Source of the DNA: Multifurca ochricompacta
Taxonomy: Eukaryota > Basidiomycota > Agaricomycetes > Russulales > Russulaceae
DNA length: 64,000 bases
Reading direction: 5' to 3'
NCBI GenBank assembly: GCA_022496185.1
Contig: WTXG01000049.1
Coordinates: forward strand, 143,404-207,403
The notes beneath the pieces are model-generated. The model searched no databases. It was not told the origin of the DNA and was given only the letters and a program-made list of their open reading frames with translations. Shown piece after piece: positions 39,437 to 51,671 of the stretch. The translations under genes and the position numbers were made by a program. Position 1 is the stretch's first letter. Each line of letters starts with the position of its first letter.

Positions 39437-41389
39437 GACCGAACTAAGGAGACAGCAGATGCTGAGGTTCTAGAAAGAGCCCTGAATAGCAGAGAGCAGA
39501 ATGTGCTATCTGAAAAGCTGAGCTGGCTCGTGAAGCGGGTTTTATACCAAAACCCCGTTATACAACCCTGAATGATGCTGAAATCGCGGTGCTGGGAAGG
39601 CATAGATCGGGCTAGGTGCGATGAGTCACATAGGATCTAACGGAAGTAGTTAGCGTTAGCTTTGTCAAGACGTAGAAGTCATATGAAGAACTAGCGTTAG
39701 CTACACCCGAACAGATGGACTAACAATATTCACCGGGAATTCTCTTCTGCCCTTGTACAGTAACACCTTAGTCCCCGTGCCGCGTGCAGGATTGCTGTCA
39801 CGTGGTGATGACTAGTTGGGCACGTTCATTTGTTGGGATTTGTGAAAAATGCCACGATACGGTATGTTAAAATCACTAACCGTGATATTGCTTAGCTTCC
39901 CTCGAGCTCTTCGAGAACCCCTAGAACCCTTTCATTTCAGACTTTGTTGTTGTTGAAGTTTGATGCTCATTTCCAAAACTGCTTGTCGGCTCGTCGGGTG
40001 CTATAGCCAGCTTACCCAAGTAGTCAGTTGTGGACGTCATCAGGTAATAAATGGAGAGGCGGAACCGGTATTAAAAAAGAGGCAAGAAGCACTCTTGGGC
40101 TTGGCGCGCTAATTGTGCTAATTGTATAATAACGCAATCATGAACAAAAGTACTATTTAAATCAGTATTGTAGTTCATTCATTAAAACAACAACTCAGTG
40201 ACAGACTAAAGGCTAAATTTATTCAAGATAATTTGATCACTACACTCATTGACAATTGCACGTCCTCACAATTCACAACCTGTCAATTGCAGATTCGCAC
40301 CTTCCATTCTGCCATCACCTCTCACTAAAGCCTATCCCTAGTAAATATGATTTGGTTTGTTACGTTGAACAGGTCCAAATCCGTGTGAACAGGTTTAAGT
40401 TCTGAACGCCAGCACCCCAATGGAATCTGTCACTGAGCCATCCACGTTTTGACTCTAGTCAACAGGCCACCCAATGAGACCTCAATCTTATCGCCTTCAT
40501 GGGTTAGCTTCACAATCACATTGGCGCTGATATTTATCTTTCTGCATTCGTCTTGCCCCATCTCAATCCGCACAATCAGAATCATGTTCCGCCTACCCAC
40601 ATTATTGTTCTCTCCTTTGCAGTCTCGCTGCTCCGCTGACCCAGCTCCAAGCCAAGCGTAAAAGTGCCTTCTCCTTGTGTCAATGTTCACGAGTACAGAA
40701 TTGAAACATCTTGTGGAGGTATCGTCAATATAATCAATAATGAGCACCTTCGACTTGGTGGGAATAATCTTGATGGTGCTCTCGCCCTTGATCCTTGACG
40801 GTATCAATCCTCCTTTAACCCTACTTCCGATCAGTATTGATCTTGTTCAAGTGAAACAACCGAACACCTTAACCAAGTTCTATAAAAAAAAAGAGTGCGT
40901 CAGAGCGCCTTTATTTTTGGCTGTTCATACACCTACCAACCGAGATCTTGATCAACATTTTTATTTCAATCCATTGCTTGGTCTTACGATGTCCGGCTAT
41001 ATAGTCGGAATGCAAGCGTTGGGTATGGGTAGCCTAGAAACATGCAATGGGCATCATCCCGCACATAGCATTCTGGCTTCAGCGATCTCGCGTGGAAATA
41101 GCGCATGCGGGGAGGTTTAGTGCGCTAAACCGTATTAGATAATGTACACTGAGTTTCGATGAGCGCGACACTCAAAATAACTAGGCTTGCACGTAAAGAG
41201 TTGAGTGGCGCAGGCATATCACCTCCAAACACAAAAAAACCACCGCTACCTAGAATGGCCCTTACAAAAGTCACCGTCGGCCATCCAGAGTATGGGACTG
41301 GGATAATCCCAAATCTTTGGAAATGGAGCTTATATAGAAGAATATTGAACGTAGACGAGTATTGAATTAAGCACACAGTTGTTGCATCA
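39437..41389. other. Spacer; one unassigned 125-codon frame
   Basis: The minus-strand frame 40807-40430 runs open (IIPTKSKVLIIDYIDDTSTR, RRRHFYAWLGAGSAEQRDCK, VIVKLTHEGDKIEVSLGGLL) but has no ATG near its 5' end. It could be an exon or a relic of an unknown protein; no family is recognised. The rest shows no coding signs. Confidence 0.35.
39541..39547 (-). promoter_or_regulatory. TATA box of metalloprotease gene
   Basis: TATAAAA on the minus strand, about 105 nt upstream of the start codon at 39436. Confidence 0.6.
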
Positions 41390-41489
41390 GGAAAATGACA
41401 TTTTGCTGGATTGGCTAGTGCTAGCCATTCCAGCCAATCCAGCAATCTGGATTCTCTGTTAGCTCTAGCGGGCTTGTCTGGATGCTTAG

Positions 41490-41580
41490 AGCCACTTTTC
41501 AAATGTAGAGCTACTTTTCAGAAGTAGAGCTACTTCTCTTACCTTTCATTCAAATCTAGAGCTACTTCTCTTACCTTTTC
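41490..41580 (+). repeat. Short tandem repeat with TAGAGCTACTT units
   Basis: Four imperfect copies of (TAGAG)CTACTTTTCA or CTACTTCTCTTACCTTT lie within about 90 bp just inside the left end of the putative element. Confidence 0.55.
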
Positions 41581-42499
41581 TGGATTCACTTTTATTTTTT
41601 TCTTACTCCGATTTTCACATTAAAAATATAAATCTATTATAATATTTATACTAATACAAATTAGACTAAAGGGGACATATACAACCGGGGTCCTGGGAGT
41701 TGTGGAAACACAGAGTCGTGGAAATGCCAAAGTGAAAAAAAAAAGATATTAGCTCCCAGCAGATCAGATGAACACAGAAGACTTACTAATGTTGTGTCCA
41801 TCGCAAGTGTTTCACCAAACAGCATTTAAAAGATGACAGCTCCTGGTCTGATATAAGTGACCAAAGTAGAAGGGCCTAGCAACAAAAGGGCACGCACAGA
41901 GAGAATGAACAGCACACCATAGCCCAAAGAGAACATCAGGATGGGCTCAAGAACACCATCTTCCTGGGAAAATGGTAATGAGAGTAAGAGAGAGCAACTC
42001 AAGAATGAAATAGGAAGGGCGTACCAAGTGTGACAAGTCAACAACTGCTCACAGGCAAGAGAACACCAAACACACTGCATACAAGTATGACAATGTTGCT
42101 GGAAAGATGAAATAGTAGAGCCTCACCTCTCTTCATGACACCCACATGGTCAACTTGACTAAGTTCAAAGTTAAAAAGTTGTCAGCGATAGAAGGAAAAA
42201 AGAGCTTATATTTACCTTTCTGCATCTAGCCCTCAATAAAGAGAAAAGATCCTGTCATGGAAGGAAGTGACATGGTGAGCATGAGTAACTTGGCCACAAA
42301 AGAGAGAGATGGAGGAAGAGGGAGAGGGAGATTGTGAGAGGGAAAAGGAGAAAGATAAATGTGAAGACGATGTGGGGAAGACAGCTTTTTGATTGGAGTG
42401 TGGAGTGAGAATTGTGCGTGCAGCGTGGAAAATGTAGTTCCCACACTCACACTCAATGGCAAACCAAACCAAAGAGCGTGTTGAGTGCAGATAAGGGGA

Positions 42500-42530
42500 A
42501 CTATATAATAATAATAATAATTATTATTAT
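42500..42530. repeat. AT palindrome (TAA)n/(TTA)n
   Basis: ATAATAATAATAATTATTAT-type perfect palindrome of about 24 bp, able to extrude as a cruciform. Confidence 0.6.
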
Positions 42531-42950
42531 CTTTTATTTACGCAGCAGATAAGATAAAGTAATGTTAATGTTGTCAAAACTGAAGTGAACGCTTACAGAA
42601 AATAGTCCTTTAAAACCAAAAAAAGAGTGTGAAATAAAGAGAGAAAAAATAATACTATTTACTTGTGACAAGATTTGAAGGAACATGTTGTGCATGCAGT
42701 GTGTAATAATTGTCTCTGAATCGGTTATCTGACTCACTGACTCACTTTGAATGATCTAATTGCTAATTGAGCCCGGTTGTCCAGTCCCACCAATACGGTA
42801 GCTACTGGCCTGTCTCAATAAATTTGTGGCCATTCAGACTGTTGCGCACAGTAGTCTGTCTTATTAGAATATGCGTATTGGAAGTATGATAGTTAGTCCG
42901 GCCCGGCATCTCTGGTATTGATTCATGCTGCATGCGCGCTGCTATTCCCA

Positions 42951-43589
42951 GATGGGTCTAATCATCCCCTTTGGATGGCACCTACTAAGAAGCATGAGGT
43001 CCCTTTCACACGTTGCACCTGCTCCACTGCCATGTGCCTCGCCACAGGCCATGCCTTTCTTGCTGAATACCAGGAGCGCTTTCACCCCTCCCTCCCAGTC
43101 TCCTCTCGCACCTGCCCCTGTGACACTTCCTTGGCGACATTTGTGCATGTCCTCCTTGAATGCCCCCTGTACATTCAAGCTCGGGTGTATTGGATGCTTA
43201 CCTTTCAGGACCTGGGCAACCTTACTCAAGTCTTCAACCATCGTGGACATGTTGGCAACCTGCTGGAGTTCCTCCAGGACATGCGGGCCTTCCCCAAGCC
43301 CATTACCTCCCTTTGCCCTCGCGAGCCAGCCTGATTTGGGGGGAATTTGGTGACCAGTAAGTTCCTTTTTCTCTCTGGCTTTGGTGAACAGCCTCTGTTT
43401 TTCCCTGTGGCCTCTCTACTTTAGAAAACTACTTCGGTTTTTCCTTATGGGTTTTCCACCATGACTTTGTGTTGACTCCCTCATTGTTCGTAGTAATTAG
43501 TAGCTACATTGTACCCTGATGTGGCTGTGCGATTGGGCACTGTCCCGCAAGCGCGTAATAGAATTGATTCAAATAAATTTAAAAAAGCA
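42951..43589 (+). mobile_element. 5'-truncated LINE (Tad-like) with 12-bp target duplication
   Basis: The frame ends in a reverse-transcriptase/RNase H-type tail: MCLATGHAFLAEYQERFHPS, then SSRTCPCD, LLECPLYIQARVYWML, stop about 43334. This C-x-C...H/C pattern after an RNase H end is typical of fungal non-LTR elements. The 3' UTR ends AAATAAATTTAAAAAA. CTGCTATTCCCA flanks it on both sides (42939-42950 and 43590-43601), a clean target-site duplication. The element is about 640 bp, so the 5' part was never copied. Confidence 0.8.
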
Positions 43590-43809
43590 CTGCTATTCCC
43601 ACATATAGTAAACACAATCTGGCACCCTAGCCATTCCAGCCATTCTAGTCATTCTAGTCGTTCTAGCAAATGTCATTTTCCTGATGTGGTTTGTCGCACC
43701 GCCCACGTCGTGAGAACGACATACCACATTAAGTAGTGGTCCCTCATGTTTTTTCTGTCACCACCACGGTGACCACCCACAGGAACAGACCATCTCCTCG
43801 CCGCCAAAG

Positions 43810-46215
43810 ATGGCACCTACCAAAAAGTCTTCATCCTTCTCAAAGACACGATCTTCTGTGTCCCAAGTCTCTCTACAAAAAGTCAAAGGCGAGAACTTTT
43901 ACCGCAATGCCAAGCAGGTCAAGCGCCTCAAGATGCTCACTGGCGGAAAGGCCGTGCGTGACCGCGACGGGAAAATCATCGAGGCTGCAGCATTTCAGAA
44001 GGGGGAGGACGAGGCGACACCTGGGAGAGTACAGCCGGATCGTCGGTGGTTCGGTGAGTCCGCCCCTTCATACCAGTGGTCTTGCCTTGGGCGCGCATGC
44101 TGAGACCTTGCCTAACTTGCTCCCGTGGCTGGCTTTCACAGGTAACACTCGAGTGATCTCACAGACCGCGCTCGATCACTTCCGTACTAGTTTACAAACT
44201 AAGCAGCATGATCCTTACTCTGTACTTCTGCGACGCAACAAGCTTCCCATGCAACTACTCGACGATGCCAGGAATCCAAACCTGCACAAGGTCCGCATCG
44301 CCCTTGTGCCCCCCCCCCCCCCTCCCCCCATCTCGCATCTCTCTGACCGATTCATGTGCAGCGGTCGCACATCGTTGAGATAGAGCCTTTCGCAGGGACA
44401 TTTGGCCCCAAAGCCCAGCGCAAACGGCCGCGCATTGATGTTGGCACATTTGAAGAACTTGGTAAGCTAGGTGCAACAGCTGCTGAAGAAGCTGCGCAGG
44501 CCAAGGTGATTTCAGAGCTTGCGGAGGCAACGGCGCCGCCTGCAATGGAGCAGACTCACGCGGACTACATCGAGCCCATATACGCAAAGGGCACATCGCG
44601 ACGAATCTATGGTGAACTGTACAAAGTGATAGACTCATCGGACGTGTTGTTACATGTACTGGATGCCCGAGATCCCCTCGGGACGTTGTGTGAGAGCGTG
44701 CTAGAGTATATTCGAAAGGAAAAGGCACACAAGCAGGTCGTTCTTGTGATTAACAAGTGCGATCTCGTGCCGAATTGGGTTACGGTGCGTTGCTTCTTCC
44801 TTTCCTTACGTCCCGGGTCGCAAGACCACGCTGACGTGTGACCAAGGCACGATATATACAACATCTAACGCCGCGATACCCGACAATTGCATTCCATGCA
44901 TCGCCGAACCACTCATTTGGCAAGGGTTCCCTCATCCAGTTGCTACGTCAGTTCTCACAATTACATTCGGATAAGAAGCAAATCTCTGTTGGCTTCATCG
45001 GTTACCCAAACGTTGGCAAGAGCAGCGTCATCAACACGCTGAAGAGCGGCAAAGTTTGTCGAGTTGCACCGGTGCCTGGCGAAACAAAGGTCTGTGGCCT
45101 TCGCGAAACACCCCTACTACATGGCTCAGGATGCAAGATTTGAACTTCTAGGTCTGGCAATACATCACGTTGACGCGACGTATCTACCTTATCGACTGCC
45201 CTGGAATTGTCCCAACTTCCGCTCACGACTCGCAAACGGCAACCGTCCTCAAGGGCGTCCTGCGCGTGGAGGCGCTCCCAACGCCGTCTGAACATATCGC
45301 GGAGCTCCTCACGCGCGTCAAGCCGCTCTACCTCTCACGCACTTACGGACAACCTGTACCAGAAATGGGTTCCTGGAGTGCAGACGACTTCCTCGATGCG
45401 CTCGCGCGCGCGAAGGGCCGCCTGCTCAAAGGCGGCGAACCCGACGTCGAGGGCGCGGCTAAAATCGTCTTAAGCGACTGGGTTCGCGGTCGTATACCTT
45501 TCTTCGTCGCGCCCCCGGAGCGACCTGCTGAGCTCAACGAGCTCGAGGCTAAGGAACGCGCGCGGCTTGCGAAGAGTAAGGGTAGGGAGAGAGCGGAGGT
45601 ACCGCGCGTGCCGGGCGTCAAACAAAATTTGGGCTCGATCATGCAGAAGAATACGTTTGTTGGTGAGGATGTGCGTCCGCTAGATGCGATCGAACTGGAG
45701 GGTGAGAGCGAAGATGAGGGCGAGGGTGAGGATGAAGATGCTGCAGGTGATGATGCTGTAGAAGACGAAGACGTGCTGTTGACATGGGGAGATGTATTTG
45801 TGGAGGCGGATGTGGCTGTGCCAGCGGAGACTGCAGGTTCAGATGAGGAAGAAGAATGGTTGGGTATAATATCACACCCTGAAGGAGGTGAGCAGAATCG
45901 TGCTTGTTCTTCGTCGTCCTGCTGACTGACTCGTGTTCCCAGCTACGGAACACTCGGATAACGAGTCTGAGGAGCCTGATAAGAAGGTGAAAGAGCCAAG
46001 GATGACGACAAACAAGGTAAAAAGCAACTCGTCCCGTGGGGGTTATCCCGCGATCGAACGAACTTCTGACGCGCTTTTCACCTCAGAAAAAAACGGAGAA
46101 CTTTTATACCAACGCGAACGTTAAGAACAGGAATCGAGCAAAAGCTGCGCTGCTCAAATCGCTTCAAGGGAAGAATGGGGGTCATAAGCGAGAGCGAAAG
46201 AGGATGAAGCGGTAA
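43810..46215 (+). CDS. NOG2: NOG2/GNL2 nucleolar GTPase (60S biogenesis)
   Basis: Circularly permuted YlqF/YawG-type GTPase that checks pre-60S ribosomes before export (family knowledge). Starts [20 protein letters not shown] with the NGP1 N-terminal region [20 protein letters not shown]. The G motifs appear in permuted order: DARDPLGT, then G4 NKCD ([16 protein letters not shown]), then G1 [18 protein letters not shown]2-like VPGETK, and G3 IDCPG. An acidic stretch ([15 protein letters not shown]) and a basic tail ([12 protein letters not shown]) end the protein at TAA 46213-46215. Six or so short introns have normal ends. No frame break was found, and the motifs join cleanly across introns (ETK/VWQYITL). 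The gene lies just outside the duplicated tract. Confidence 0.93.
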
Positions 46216-46640
46216 CAACCAAAAAAAAAAAAGAAAAAAAACTCTTTGCGTCGTTGCTGAGACGAGCCATGATGGATGCACACATTTCTCACTTGGATTT
46301 GTCCATCTCTGTTGGTTGTCTCGCCTGTCGTTCTCTGCTTTTGACCAGGGGCTCCAGGACAGCTATGGCCTAGTGACCTTTGGTAATGACCTGAGACGGA
46401 CTCCTCCATTGGGTTGGGTACGCCAAGTATTAACCCGGACTTCCCCGCTCGGACAGCAGGCTTTACGATATCTCTTTCGTGTCTTCGTGCGATGTGATAG
46501 GGCAACGCGCGACGTGAGCTCATACGGATGAGTGTGCATGAGTGTTCCCCATGCTGCCTCCCCGGTGACTTGAGGGCCACTCGGTCATTGACTTTGCACT
46601 TCCGGGGCCCGAACACGCGATATGTTTAACTTGACCAGAT
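46216..46640. other. 3' flank of NOG2, nothing recognised
   Basis: Unique sequence between NOG2 and the first duplicated block. Only shadow frames are present. Confidence 0.4.
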
Positions 46641-47216
46641 GAGGAGCTATTATGTATGATGCATCTCTCGCGTTGATCGCCTCCGCTAGTCAAGGCTAAT
46701 ACCAATTGGTCGCCTGTCGACTCGAGGGAGGAGAGGGCATGTCGGATGGCGTGAGAAAGAAATAGCACTTTTGGGAAAATTACATCCCGCTACTCCGCTC
46801 TACGTCTCTGTCGGCCACTCATGCATTATGTTCTTACTTTCCGTATTGTCAGACGTCTTTGGCTATTTTTGTACCAACGCCATGATGTCAGGGCTATGCT
46901 TGTCGTAATTTGGGAGTTGCTTGTTGACTTGAGCGTGATGAAACCAGAAGCATGCGACTTGCGATTTTGACAGCGCTCCAGTTTCTTTCTGTCGGTCACA
47001 CAAGAAATGTTTCTCGAACAACAAAAGATTGTTTAAAAAGTTGGATAGTTCAAAGTATTTCTCCCACACAACGTTCCCAACCGAAAGGGCACCACATACA
47101 AAAACAAAAACTCTACGGTATTCCACACAAAACGTGCGGTTAACGTGTTTCCTGGGATTTACCCTGAGGGTCAATGGTTAATACATGACGAGAGTCCAAA
47201 TGGAGATTAGTACCAT

Positions 47217-47409
47217 CACAGAGTGTCGTCGATAGAGAGGCCAGCGTCGGCGACAGCTGCAATAGAACCGTCATTTAGCTCGTGTGCAAAGTGGGGAATT
47301 AATTCGAGCACGCCGTACCAGCAAGCCTCTTCTCAGCTGGTTGCGCTGTCGGAGCAGCGAGGGCAAGAGCAGCGAGAGAAAGAGCAATGATAGGCTTCAA
47401 GAACTGCAT
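47217..47409 (-). CDS. Short secreted peptide gene, paralogue A
   Basis: Function unknown. Exons 47409-47319 and 47257-47217 give a 43-residue preproprotein with no break: a signal peptide (MQFLKPIIALSLAALALAAP), TAQPAEKR, then LAAVADAGLSIDDTL. The Lys27-Arg28 pair would suit a Kex2-type processing protease and would release a 15-residue peptide; this is inference. The intron donor GTACGG and phase match paralogue C. After the stop, TGATG/GTACTAATC...CTCAG/GGT suggests a 3' UTR intron shared by the family. TATAAAA is at 47503-47509, 94-100 nt upstream. The divergent neighbour is protease copy 1. There is no CaaX end, so it is not a basidiomycete lipopeptide pheromone. Confidence 0.75.
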
Positions 47410-47502
47410 GACTGGCTGAATGGGTAGAACTGGTTGAGAAGGTAAAGCGATTGAGCTATAGTCGGAAAACCGATGAGATTCCTGAGGTCTAAACCGTTGC
47501 AG

Positions 47503-47509
47503 TTTTATA
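47503..47509 (-). promoter_or_regulatory. TATA box of peptide gene A
   Basis: TATAAAA, followed downstream by the block CTGCAACGGTTTAGACCTCA that is also found in unit 3. The corresponding stretch is deleted in unit 2. Confidence 0.65.
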
Positions 47510-49177
47510 CCCCAAGCTCTACTTACAGGTTAAGGAAACTTGTGTGCATGTCCGTGACACCGAAAAGCGCCTCGCTGCTTCGATGCTGGAGTGGCGCTCT
47601 CACCAACGCTTCGGGTTCTGGTAATTTCTTTCTTCCATAATAAGGAGCCATGGCTCACACATAACTCAATGATAGTTGTCAAGTGTCAAGATACGGGCGA
47701 CATCTAGTGGAATGGAACATTGTCGTGTAAAAGCAAATCTCTCCTTATTGAGGTGGATCACAGCTTGTCGGGGATGTAGAAATGAATGTAATATGTGACC
47801 AGTGATGGAGTCAAGTTGGAGAAGGATTCGCACTGGTACCGGAATTTATTGCAACGTTAGCCGGGAGACGGATTTGGTTAGGCCTTCGCACGAGAATATA
47901 ACCTTTTCTTGAAGAAGCGCCTTCGAAAGCCACCCTCTACAAATATACTATCTATTTTTTCATGTCTCTTTGCCACACTCAAACCAACGCTTGCACTTTC
48001 GACTACGTGGCTTGATAGTACCGTTATACCTGGTGGTATATTCGAACAGAAATACCGGTCAAGATTCCAGAGAGCAAAAAATCACAGCAGCACGCTCGTC
48101 GCAAATTTAAATACAAACGCCCTCGCGCATTCTGTCTGCCGAGCTTGGTTGGTCGTAAGGCTCCGTATCACTCACGACGAGACAAACCCTCTCCACAAAC
48201 AGAACTCTGGCTTCGCAAATTACTCGCGAACACAGGAAATGCTCTAGGAAACTGCCACATGGGATTGACCTATGGTGATATGTCAGAAATCCGGTGGGGA
48301 ATCTTGACATTAGCAGCTAAGAAGTCAATAACTGAGAAGAGGTGACTATTGACTCATGAAACGCATGATTATCGCGTCCAAGAAGAAGGTGCCTTCACCG
48401 ATTGTTTATTGGTCTGCACTGGAAGATGCCAAGATGCCAGATGGCCCAAATGGCTGTTGCACAGAACACGGGACAGGTTTCCATATTTTCGGAAACACTG
48501 GGATAACGCAACGGGGATAATGACGGGCCCCACATAAGGCTCATTCAAGATTGGGAAAAGCGCAAACGTTATGACCTATCCGATTACAACCACGCAAGCG
48601 AATATCGGATTACTATCAAACGTGGAAGAGATTTGATGGAGCTTGGAGTATAAAAGGACGACAGTGGTATCTGTTCTGTTTTCCGACCATCTTGTAGGAG
48701 ACTAGAAAGCGAATAGCTCAGTCTTTACTGATTCTCTCACTGTAGCTATTCGCTTTAAACCTCAGTCTTTGTGATGTGATAGTGATAGAAGACGTTCTAC
48801 TTCTGTGTGTGTGTGATAGTCTTCTGGACCGCCATATCCGGCATCAGTGTCTGCGTGCTACGGACGGGATTTCTGGATATCGGCAGTTTCTAGAGCATTT
48901 AATTTAATTTAACCGGCAACGAACGGATATGGTATGTTATTCTCACAAGTCAGATGATGATGACACTTGTCGTTGTTGTTGTTAGCTGTTTCTCTTTCTA
49001 CCTCGATCTTCTTGACATCTCATCGCCTGCCCACCGCGAATTTTAATCTGAGCAACATGTTTGGTTTTTAGGGTTGGTATGCAATGGTGAAAGTGTATTT
49101 ATAAAACGGTATCTAGTAACTATAATAACAGCAACCCGAGCAACCGAAAAATGGACAAGCCCAAATGATTCCAAAGC

Positions 49178-49185
49178 CATAAGAG
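49178..49185 (+). promoter_or_regulatory. Mutated TATA box of protease copy 1
   Basis: CATAAGAG where copies 2 and 3 have TATAAGAG, in an otherwise conserved block (AAAGC-ATAAGAGC-GGTTTGTGATCCA) about 75 nt upstream of the start. Confidence 0.65.
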
Positions 49186-49253
49186 CGGGTTTGTGATCCA
49201 GTCGTCATTCACTGCTCCGTCCTACGATTCACTTTCTCATCCACACTCTTACC

Positions 49254-50818
49254 ATGTTCCCGACAGCCTCACTCACTGCTTTCCTCCTGCTTGCCGTCAG
49301 CGTTGCTGCGAACCCAATCGTTGTTAGCAAACCCCAGTTTCATTGTCGTTTGCCCGGCACCTCAATATCACTGGCAGCCGTGATCTCATCGCGAAGGATC
49401 AGGCTCGTGCCAAGAACTCGTGGCCATCGGCAAAGCAAAACAGAGCGGCATCTTGAGTCGGGATGGGGTCGTCAGCGTCGGTGTGACAACGTCGCCGCTG
49501 TCTACCAGGCCACTGTCGGTGTTGGTAGCCCTCCACCAACTGTGAGTGGTACAAATGGCTTGAGCGTGGCACGGATTCTTCACACACGTCTAGATACTCT
49601 CCTCATTGACACGGGGAGCTCTAACACCTGGGTGGGAGCTGGAAAGGCCTATGTTAGTACTAGCACCAGCTACAGACATCTGACAGTGTGGTGAGCATCC
49701 GTGTCCTTTCACTTCAGTGGTGTAGCGTAAACTTAAAGATAGTCATTAGTCTGTGACATATGGCCTGGGTCATTCTCTGGTGGGTTTCCTCCACATTGGA
49801 CCTCATCGTTGATATATTTACACTTGTTCTCCCAGGCACCGAGTTCACCGACACTGTGACGATTGGCCCTGGCCTTGTTATCCCTGACAGTCGATAGGTG
49901 TTGCCTCAAACTCCACTGGCTTCAGCGGCTTAGACGGCGTCCTGGGGTGAGCGCAAACACCGGTTGTGTGAATTTGCATTGATGCCCAATCCACAGTATC
50001 GGTCCTACTGACCTAACGGTTGGCACTCTGTCGCCAACACGGGCAGTAGTGTCCCCACAGTTACAGACAACTTGTTCAGCAGTGGCACCATCCCATCTAA
50101 CCTTGTCTCCGTGTCCTTCGAACCCACGACCACAGAGTCAGAAATGAATGGCGAGTTGGCGTTGGTGGTACCGACTCTGAGAAGTACACTGGAGCTATTA
50201 CTTTCCTGTAAGCATGGGAGCGAGCTTGAGCTCGAGATTTCTCCACTCACTTGTGCTGGATAGTCCCATTACTTCAGCTTCCCCTGCGAGCCACTACTGG
50301 GGCATTGATGAGTCCATCTGGTACGGTGCCTCGACTCTATCCTCACGACCACCGCTGGTATTGTAGACACTGGAACCACTTTTATCCTCATCACTACCGG
50401 TAAGTGACACATGTCTCTTCACTTCACCATAAGATACAAGTCTCAAGTCTAATAACACCTACACAGACGCATTCGACCGCTACACTAGCGCAACTGGAGC
50501 CGTCCTCGACGCCACCACTGGCTTGCTCGCATCACGTCGGCACAGTTCGCCAACCTGCAGTCGCTCTTCTTCACGACTGGTGACACAACATTTGAGCTCA
50601 CCGCGAATGCACAAATTTGGCCTCGCGCACTCAACACGCTCATCGGGGGCACTTCCGGCAAGATTTACCTCATCGTCAATGACATTGGTACCCCGTCCGG
50701 GGGGGTCTCGACTTTGTCAATGGCTGTACTTTCCTTGAGCGCTTCTACTCTGTCTACGATACTGAAACCAGCGCGTTGGTCTCGCCACTACGCCATTCAC
50801 CATGGCGACGACAATTGA
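49254..50818 (+). pseudogene. Aspartic protease (polyporopepsin-like), copy 1, degenerate
   Basis: A1-family secreted protease gene broken many times relative to copy 2. Start and signal peptide remain (MFPTASLTAFLLLAVSVAAN). One base is lost in the CCCTCAGTTTC block (near 49333), one in AACTTGGTGG (near 49420), one in GTGACTAACG (near 49485), one in CCCTCCCACC (near 49535), one in GAGTTGACGTTTGG (near 50160), and others near 50335 and 50527. The first active-site block, LIDTGSSNTWVGAG, and the second, IVDTGTTFILI, are still readable in other frames. Its TATA box is also mutated. Confidence 0.85.
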
Positions 50819-51671
50819 TGGGATGGATGGGTTCGGTAGTTATACCTATAGGGGGTAAAGAATTGTTTATTGTTCTATTAATCGTGGCACTTTATTTTCT
50901 TCCTTATTGGTCCACACCGGCTGTTTATTGCTTTTGGTTTGAATGCTTATGGGTGCCATCAGCTGCCCATGAGATATTACAATTGGATAATTTTCATGAG
51001 CTACAACACTTTGAGAAATACTTTGCACATCCGGGGCTCAACGCGCCACGACGAGGAGCTATTTTGTATGATGCATCTCTCACGTTGATCGTCTCCGCAG
51101 CCAAGCTAATACTAATTGGTCGCCTGTCGACTCGAGGGAGGAGAGAGGGAACAAGGAGAAGGAACAGCGTGTTGTTTGACAACAATATGATCGGATGGCG
51201 TGAGAAAGAAATAGCACTTTTGGGAAAATTACATCCGTTACTCCGCTCTACTCTCTGTCAGCCACTCATGCATTATGTTCTCTGCATGACTTACTTTCCG
51301 TATTGTCAGACGTCTTTGGCTATCTTGTACCCTTGTACCAACCCCATGATGTCAGGGCTGTGCTTGTCGTAATTTAGGGGTTGCTTGTTGACTTGAGCGT
51401 GATGAAACCAGAAGTATGCGACTTGCGATTTTGACAGCGCTCCAGTTTCTTCTGTCGGTCACACAAGAAATGTTTCTCGAATAAAAAAGAGATTGTTAAA
51501 AAAAGTGGATAGTTCCAAGGTATTATCTCCCACTAGCCACGTGCTCAAACCACAAACCTTCCCACCCAGATACAAAAACTCTACGGTATTCCACACAAAA
51601 CGTGCGGTTAACATGTTCCCTGGGATTTACCCTGAAGGTCAATGGTTAATCCATGACGAGAGTGAAAATGG
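50819..51671. other. Shared 3' flank of protease and peptide genes
   Basis: GTTCGGTAGTTATACCTATA after the protease stop is common to all three copies. The later part (51060-51670) matches 46640-47216. No gene present. Confidence 0.6.

Larger units (their letters stand above)
41391..43687. mobile_element. Possible non-autonomous DNA element with inverted ends, hosting a LINE
   Basis: CATCAGGAAAATGACATTT occurs at the left end (about 41391) and, inverted, at the right end (about 43687). Next to both ends is CTAGCCATTCCAGCC. The left end also holds a hairpin, GCTGGATTGGCT...AGCCAATCCAGC (about 41404-41443). No transposase frame was seen. Removing the LINE at 42951-43589 leaves about 1.66 kb. 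No target duplication is obvious, so the borders are tentative. Confidence 0.4.
47410..49253. promoter_or_regulatory. Shared divergent intergenic region, unit 1
   Basis: Lies between peptide gene A and protease copy 1. Blocks recur in unit 3 (inverted: 63030-63190, 62430-62640, 62120-62420) and in unit 2 (52618-52950). It is probably promoter DNA for both genes. The intact sequence GGCTCATTCAAGATTGGG at about 48538 is the empty site of the LINE found in unit 2. Confidence 0.55.
46640..51050 (+). repeat. Duplicated cassette, unit 1 (peptide gene A + protease copy 1)
   Basis: The block from 46640 (TGTATGATGCATCTCTCGCG, GTCGCCTGTCGACTCGAGGG, CGGATGGCGTGAGAAAG) matches 51060-51250, so unit 1 starts with the 3' flank of a protease gene that is no longer present. 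It then holds peptide gene A (-), about 1.8 kb of shared intergenic DNA, and protease copy 1 (+). Starts of matching features in units 1 and 2 are 4.1-4.5 kb apart. Confidence 0.8.

Noticed and set aside
46182..46616. 144-codon minus-strand ORF downstream of NOG2
   Set aside because: Overlaps the NOG2 3' end, starts in a poly-A/T context, and shows no protein-like pattern or introns.
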